The notes below the pieces were generated by a model that was not told the DNA's origin, did no database searches, and saw only the letters and a program-made list of their open reading frames with translations. A stretch of 64,000 nt of DNA. Source: Gnetum montanum. Taxonomy: Eukaryota > Streptophyta > Gnetopsida > Gnetales > Gnetaceae. The translations under genes were made by a program, and so were the position numbers. Below, one piece after another: positions 57,851 to 64,000 of the stretch. The DNA lies in the NCBI GenBank assembly GCA_015680685.1, contig MNCI01015499.1, positions 631,503-695,502 of the forward strand. Direction: 5' to 3'. The stretch's first letter is position 1. Each line of letters begins with the position of its first letter.

Positions 57851-57945
57851 TTAGGTTCACGCTTACGCTATTAGATGGGGCTCACGCTGACGCTGAGAGA
57901 CTAGGTCCACATTCACGCTGCAATTTGGCTCAAGTTCATGCTATC
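57825..57945. repeat. Short tandem repeat upstream of R7 antisense exon 2
   Basis: Four to five loose units of about 25 bp, of the form AGGTCCACGCTCACGCTGA, with ACGCT/TACGC words. It replaces the region where R3 has the start of the FCP1-like domain, which may explain its loss in R7. 57946-58446 is otherwise non-coding. Confidence 0.5.
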
Positions 57946-58446
57946 TATGTTAACTGTGGGGTTTACGCTTGCTCCATGTATCTTATACCTTGCTGCGTTG
58001 ACCACACTACCGACACCTTGGGTATTTTATTCAATTAATATAAAAATTAACCAAAGTACAAAGTACAAGTAAATACATAAAATAGAAGCAAAGATAATGA
58101 TATACTAGGCTAAATACTACACACATGCAACATTCTCTTGTGAAGAAACTCCTGTTGCCCACATTAAACATTTTAGCGCAAACTCCTCATCTGGCAGTCT
58201 CACACTCAATAACGATTACAAGTCATACAATCAATCATAAATGAACAATAATCAGCTCGGTAAGGTCCTAAACTGCCACAATCAGCCCAGTAAGGCCCTA
58301 AACTGCCATGCGTCCGGATCCGATGATAAATTATCATCGCATACCTTAATCCAATTTAGATGCATAAATGCATAAACTACTTACATCCAAAAATAACCAA
58401 CCACCGGATTGACATTGCCCACTTTTTATTGGCAAGAGCAAACGTC

Positions 58447-60592
58447 ATGGATGGCAAGCAATTATTCTTACCACTATCTATCAATGGACTGCACGAAACG
58501 ATCACATGAGAAATCAACATGGAGTCTATTGATTTAGGCTCAACAACAAATGACATTTTTGTGGCATCAACTCAACAAACGCTAGATTGTTTTGAAACGA
58601 TGACCAAGACTTTGGACCTAGAAACTAATAGCATCACTGAAGACCCCTTGGCTGAAGTCCCCATTACCGTGCCAGATGGTGAAGTTAAAATCCTGAAACT
58701 AAGTACATTGTTAAGCCCGCAACTAGCTAATGATATAGCACAAATGCTTACAGACAACATAAAATCATTCGCTTGGTCTTACACTGACATGCCTGGGTTA
58801 GACCCTCGAATAGTCCAGCACAACATTATACTCGATCCAAAATTAAGACCAGTGAAACAAAAAGCACATAACGTTAAGCCTGAGGTAGCGTTGGTAGTCC
58901 GTAATGAAATCACCAAACTTTATCAGGCTAGTTTCATTCGGGCTGTTGACTATGCTGACTGGGTATCCAACATGGTCATTGTCCCAAAGAAGAACGGAAG
59001 CATTCGGCTATGCATTGACTTTCGGGACCTCAACATTGCAACCATAAAAGATGATTTCCCCCTACCTAGCATTGATCAACTAGTTGACTCGACCGTTGGG
59101 CATACATTGTTATCTTTTATGGATGGCTTTTCAGGATATAACCAAATTCGGATTAACCCTAAACATCAACTTAGGATGACCTTCATGACACCATGGGGTA
59201 CTTTCTGCTACACGATGATGTCATTTGGTCTCAAGAATGTTGGTGGTACATACCAAAGAGCGATGACATTTATCTTTAGTAATTATATATCTTCAACTCG
59301 CTCAATGACTATGTGGATGACATCGTGGTTAAATCAAAGACATCAGAACAACACGTACATGATCTTGACTTGGTACTAAAATGTTGTTTAAAATATGAGC
59401 TCAGACTTAACCCAAAGAAATGTGTCTTTAGAGTCAAAACAAGCAAAATGCTTGGATTCATAGCCTCGGAAGTAGGGATAAGAGTAGACCCCAATAAGGT
59501 CAAGGCCATAACAAACTTAAAACCACTTAGCATCCTTATCAAACTTCTCGGTCTACAAGGTAGATTACAATTCATTAGATGATTCATAGAGAAACTGACA
59601 GACAAGTTGAGTCCTATGCAACATCTGTTGCATAAGAACGTCCATTTTGAATGGACTCAATAGTGCCAAGAAGCCTTCGACAACATTAAGACAGCAGTGG
59701 CTCAACTACCAACAGTTTATCCTCCACAGAACAATAAACCATTTTACATCTACCTAGCCACTTTAGACTCATCAATCACGTCTATGCTCTACCAGAAACG
59801 AGATGATGGAACTAAAGTCCCTGTTTATTACTTAAGCCATGCATTAGTAGCCCATGAGAATAGGTACAATGAGGTGGAGAGGTCATGCTTAGCCCTTGTC
59901 TTTTCCTTAAAGAAATGGTGACATTACCTCTTCCAAAACCAAGTCAATATAATCTGCAAGGATAATGTACTCAAAGCCTTCACAGGAAACATTTACGAGT
60001 CAAGTAGAATAGCTCGTTGAAAATCCATGATAGCTGAGTTTGGCCTACACTACATAGTGCAATCATCAGTTAAGGGTCAAGCCATAGCAAATCAAATGAC
60101 TGAATCACCAACGCACGATCAAGCAATGATAGAGCCAGAATTCCCTGATGAAAATGTGAGTGTAATAGACATAGTACCCAATGACTACGATGCCATTTTG
60201 AACTTTGATGAAGCATCCACCTCTCGAGGGGGAAGTGTTGCCATCTTCATCACCTATCCCTCCAGGGAGATTTGACCCTTTGCTTATCATTTCGACTTTC
60301 ACTGTACCAACAACATAGCAGAGTACGAAGGTCTCCTTAGAGGTCTCATGGCAGCACTAGCTTCAGACATTACACAACTGGTAGTCAGAGGTGACTCACA
60401 ATTAGTTCTAAATCAAGTTACAGATGTTTATGCATGCAAAGCGCAACACTTACGACCATATTGTGATTTGACTAAGCACTTACTAAAGTGATTTGAAAAT
60501 ATAGATGTGCAACATGTTTCTAGAAATGACAACACCATTGCAAATGCACTTGCCATGTTAACCCTAACCTTAGGGCTAAACATTTCCACACG
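58447..60592 (+). pseudogene. pol: R7 reverse transcriptase-RNase H pseudogene
   Basis: Begins MDGKQLFLPLSING at 58447, with a stop soon after and a second ATG at 58519. RT motifs: CIDFRDLNIATIKDDFPLPS (about 59010), SFMDGFSGYNQIRI (about 59115), YVDD (about 59307) in a new frame, because a single-base loss near 59290 shifts it. RNase H shows NFDEASTSRGGS (about 60200; Gly after the Asp changed to Glu), EYEGLLRGLMAA, GDSQLVLNQV and the NTIANALAML end, where the usual Asp of ADALA is Asn. About seven stops; a frame change near 60590. Full-length homology to R3. Confidence 0.92.
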
Positions 60593-61924
60593 TTGCCCAA
60601 TTCTATAATCAGTTTTACTAAACCCATAACTAACACTCCTGACGAATTGCTGACTGCATCCGTTAGTACAATGCAGGTCGTAGAATGGTATGATGACATA
60701 AAGAAGTATCTTTTACATGGTGAACCACCTCAACACCTAATGAACGCACAAAAGGACGCAGTACGAAAACGTTCTCGACAATATGCATTGGTAGGTGACA
60801 CGTTGTGTCATCGATCCTACGAAGGTATCTTGTTAACATGCGTTAGTAGCACTGATGGCCAAACCATTGTCGAGCAAGTACATGACGGACTATGCAAAGG
60901 GCATATAGCGCCCAAAGAAATGGAAACAAAAATAAGATGTTTGGGCTACTATTGGCCACACATGGAGTATGACTATGTCTCCAAAGTCAAAATGTGTGAT
61001 ACGTGTCAAAAGCATGGTAATCTCATACATGTCCCACCCAATGAATTGCATACAGCACAAATCACCTGGCCTTTCCAGAAGTGGGGGTTGAACATTATCA
61101 GACTGATAACTCCCCCATCTTCTGCAGGACATAGGTTTATCATAACCACGATAGAGTATTTCATGAAATGGGTAGAAGCTATTCCCCTTAGGAAGACCAC
61201 ATCCAAACACATATGCAACTTCATTTTGGAAAACATTGTAACCTGCTTTGGCATCCTAATGACCATCATTACTGATAATGGACCACAATTCAGCAATGTC
61301 AAAACAAAAAATTTCTGTGATAACCTAGGGATCAAACATTCAATTTCATCTCCTTACTACCCTCAGAGCAATGGACAAGCCAAAGCTACAAATAAGATCA
61401 TCATCACAGTGCTCAAAAAGATGCTTACTTAGAGCAAGAAAAGATGGCACAAATAGTTAGTATACACACTATGGGCTTATTGCACTACACATCGGACTTC
61501 CACAGGTAAAATGCCATATAGTCTTGTTTATGGTTCAGAAGCTATTTTACCTTTGGAGTTGCAGATACCGTCCTTAAGGATCACACTCTCCGAACTCTTT
61601 GACGAAGGTCAAAATAATGACTTGCGCATTGTTGACTTAGACTAGGTGGAGGAGGAACACACACATGCGCTCGATCAGATCGAGTGGTATCAGAAACAAC
61701 AACGATGATGCCATCAACATGACATTCGCAAGCACCCGATCAAAGAAGGTGACCTTGTACTTAAGGTGGTCCGTGAACATGTGGACAAGTTTGCAGCCAA
61801 CTGGGAAGGACCCTACTTGGTCACCAAAGCATACAACAACGGAGCATTTAAACTAGCTGACATGGAAGGAAATGAGCTTGCACACCCGACAAACCACTTG
61901 TACCTCAAACCATTTCATGTATAA
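60593..61924 (+). pseudogene. pol: R7 integrase pseudogene
   Basis: Runs in one frame to TAA at 61922-61924. Zinc-binding segment: VHDGLCKGH and CDTCQ (about 60880-61010). Catalytic core: first Asp is Asn in LNIIRLI (about 61090), second is kept in TDNGPQF (about 61270), Glu is Lys in NGQAKATNK (about 61375). Two of three catalytic residues are lost. Stops at about 61430, 61456, 61643 and 61707. WEGPYLVTKAYNNGAFKLAD near the end is the GPY-type C-terminus; no chromodomain. Confidence 0.92.
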
Positions 61925-61929
61925 ACCTC

Positions 61930-62310
61930 TCAGGTATGTGCACATCCTAGAATCATGATGGTAAACTGATACCACAGAACGTCCTGGAATCATGATGGTA
62001 AACTGATACCACCGAATGTCCTGGAATCATGATGGTAAACTGATACCACAGAACGTCCTGGAGTTATGATGATAAAATGACACCACAGTACGTCTGTAAT
62101 GATAATAAACTAGAACCCGTCCAATATGACTTTAAACTGCCACAATTTCGTTCGCCAGAGTCTGCTAGGACTATAAATTGGTTTGCCTCTTCACAGTCTG
62201 CCAAGACTATAAATTAGCAATGTACCATCTGCTACGATGCTAAACTGGCACCGTCCAATGGGTTATGATGTAAAACTAACCCACGACAATCCACCATAAC
62301 TATAAACTGA
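61930..62310 (+). repeat. TAAACTG motif array after R7 integrase
   Basis: Starts with four near-identical 38-41-bp units (GTCCTGGAATCATGATGGTAAACTGATACCACAGAAC type), then looser units with GACTTTAAACTGCCA, GATGCTAAACTGGCA and GATGTAAAACTAACC. Corresponds to the R3 array at 20680-21070. Confidence 0.8.
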
Positions 62311-63404
62311 CAGATTCATCTCTCGCCTCTCGATCTATGAGCCGCTGCTTCACTCATCATCGGTCAAACCTAACAACATAGCTGCCATGCATATTCAATG
62401 CTTGAAATCACATCTGGTGCCTTTTTTTTCTCAGTCTAAGCTTACTCACTCACTCATGGTTTCCTTGACTTCTTGGAGTTTTGTTTGCAGGATGACACTC
62501 AAAGGTGTTCGTATGAGAATGCACTTCATCACAGCGACAAGGTACCATATTGATCCTAAAGCATGCAACCAGATTATTCGATCTATTCAAATGTACTGTC
62601 CCAGTCCCTGAGACATCCCCCAGTTCTCTAAAACTCCTGCTTTTCCCTTCTATTCAGTTATAGTTTCCAAATACATATCCCAAAACTTTGAGTACACTAT
62701 TGCATGCTCTGACATCCTCAAGCAGTTGCAGCACACAACATGATACTTGAGCATGTGTACAAGGTCAAAAAAAATCTCTATCCAAAAATAACAAAAAAAT
62801 TATATACAAAGAAACACCGAAAAAAAGAGCAAAGAGTGAAGAGCAAAAAAGCCAAAAAGAAACACAAGACCCTTGGCACTTCCCATACAAATCCCAGGCA
62901 GGAAGGTAGTTGTCTTGGAAGCAAGTACTCGTGTCTCAAGCACTCAAGTAACATCTCATTGCATGGATTTGGCTCTCTGCCAACAGGCTCCCTTTAACAC
63001 TAAATAGAGGCCCTATTCCTCCAAAGAACGCAATACATCATCACGTGGCTTTGGTTGTGCCAACAAGTCCTCTTAAACACTAAACAAGAGTCTTGTTCCG
63101 CCAAAGGACATACACCTCATGTCTTGGTCCCAAGTCTGCTAGACAATGGCTATTGACAAGGATCAACATCACCTGTACATACACCAGAGCATCCCCTTCA
63201 CCATGCACAATCCCTGACTAGTTCCCAATCTCCACAATTTTCGTCCCCATATCCAGCTACAAATTTCATTTCCTGAATCATATGTACTACTAAACCCGAT
63301 GCGATGACATCTGGCCAAGTGCTAAAGAATAATATTTCTACCAAGTTACTTGTGGTGTTTTGTACTTCTTTGTCGACACTTCTCAGGGTGATTCCTCCAA
63401 GCAT
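62311..63404 (+). other. R7 3' untranslated region
   Basis: No conserved protein. A lysine-codon-rich A-rich stretch lies at 62757-62880. Two related 60-base pieces near 62930-63000 and 63040-63110 (GCTCTCTGCCAACAGGCTCCC and GGTTGTGCCAACAAGTCCTC) suggest a local duplication. Confidence 0.45.
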
Positions 63405-63421
63405 CAACAAAGAGGGACCAA
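63405..63421 (+). other. R7 polypurine tract
   Basis: CAACAAAGAGGGACCAA immediately before the 3' LTR, nearly the same as in R3. Confidence 0.75.
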
Positions 63422-64000
63422 TGAAACACCACAAAATCCTGAGCTTAGTACTTCTTCAACAAGAATCAAGCTAAGATCATGATGCCCCCAATCATGACTA
63501 AAGCTTGACGGCCTCACAGACAGCTTCCAACGGAATCAAACTGAGCAAGAAATGGTTTCCCGGGACCCACAAAAGACTACGGCAACATCTGGCATCAAAC
63601 CCGGTAAAATATTGAGCCCGAAATACCTGGTTTTCCCTAGGTATGCATCCTGTACGCCCAGCGTGCATGCCCAGTGTGTACACCCAGCATGCACCATCCA
63701 ACGTGCAGCACAGCGTACATTAGTGGAAATCTTCCAAAACCATGTCAAATTAAGTCCAACTGAGCTGAACATCCACAGGCAGCATTCTCGTGACATCTAA
63801 GCTTAAATTCGAGGGCCGAATTAGATACTTCCTATTGTAACAGTAGTTTGTAAAAATGAATTCTTTTATTTTAGTCAAGTTTGTACACTGAGTTCACATG
63901 CCCAACGTGTACACGCTGGCATGTAGCAGCACATGTTGGCATGCAGCATGTTGCATAGTTGTAATATTCTTTGCACTCGGGCAACGCAGCCATCTATCAC
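63422..64000 (+). repeat. R7 3' LTR, cut by the window end
   Basis: Starts TGAAACACCACAAAATCCTG and matches the 5' LTR for about 290 bp, then includes a segment absent from the 5' LTR but present in the R1 LTR (AACATCCACAGGCAGCATTCTC type, near 63767). It shows the GCGT/ACGC word richness of family-2 LTRs. Confidence 0.88.

Larger units (their letters stand above)
47875..64000 (+). mobile_element. R7: nearly complete family-2 retrotransposon inserted in R6
   Basis: 5' LTR (47875-48744), primer-binding site, tandem leader, gag, protease, antisense gene, RT-RNase H-integrase, polypurine tract and the first 579 bp of the 3' LTR. The 5-bp left target site is GTATC (47870-47874), inside R6 antisense exon 4. 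The right target site is beyond the window. The reading frames are better kept than in R6, fitting its later insertion. Confidence 0.9.

Noticed and set aside
62740-62997. Lysine-rich ORF in the R7 3' region
   Set aside because: An A-rich stretch gives Lys codons; no match to any other element in the window.

Overview
This window is repeat-rich plant nuclear DNA, almost entirely nested and decayed LTR retrotransposons of the Ty3/gypsy type. It suggests a seed plant with a large genome: gag, protease, reverse transcriptase, RNase H and integrase are recognisable in the plant order, LTRs carry TATAAATA boxes, spliceosomal intron borders are readable, and no intact single-copy host gene, tRNA, rRNA, CRISPR array or bacterial operon was found. 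The species cannot be named from the sequence. All coordinates and splice sites below were read by eye.

Layout from left to right. R0 (1-57) is the last 57 bases of a family-1 LTR inserted into R1. R1 (58-5425, minus strand) is the 5' half of a family-2 element: truncated LTR, primer-binding site, tandem-repeat leader and gag. R2 (5579-6884) is a solo family-2 LTR with a perfect 5-bp target-site duplication (TSD). R3 (6952-23791) is a complete 16.8-kb family-1 element with both LTRs. 23792-25357 is AT-rich flank. R4 (from 25358, minus) is an Athila-like element with its 3' LTR and a degraded third ORF; R5 (29459-38033, minus) is a second Athila-like element inserted inside it, with both LTRs and a perfect TSD. 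R6 (38207-47874) is the 5' half of another family-1 element. R7 (47875 to the window end) is a nearly complete family-2 element inserted into R6; its 3' LTR runs off the window. Families 1 and 2 are both large Tat/Ogre-like elements (RT, RNase H, then integrase; no chromodomain seen; about 5-6 kb between protease and reverse transcriptase).

The most notable content lies in that protease-RT gap. R3, R6 and R7 all carry a multi-exon gene there on the strand opposite to gag-pol. Exon order, intron positions and intron phases agree between the copies, and the reading frame stays nearly continuous across predicted junctions. Exon 2 resembles an FCP1/NIF-type HAD phosphatase domain whose catalytic acidic pair has been replaced; exon 4 encodes a conserved domain resembling the putative plant transposon protein type; exons 5-7 are acidic and charged/coiled-coil-like; exon 8 is a short acidic tail. 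Arrays of a short TTAAACT / AAACTGGCA motif lie beside this antisense cassette and again after integrase.

All protein genes here are broken by in-frame stops, some by frameshifts, and several have lost catalytic residues. The window is therefore a fossil record of retrotransposon activity rather than a set of working genes, but the parallel conservation of the antisense gene across two element families suggests that it mattered to these elements when they were active.
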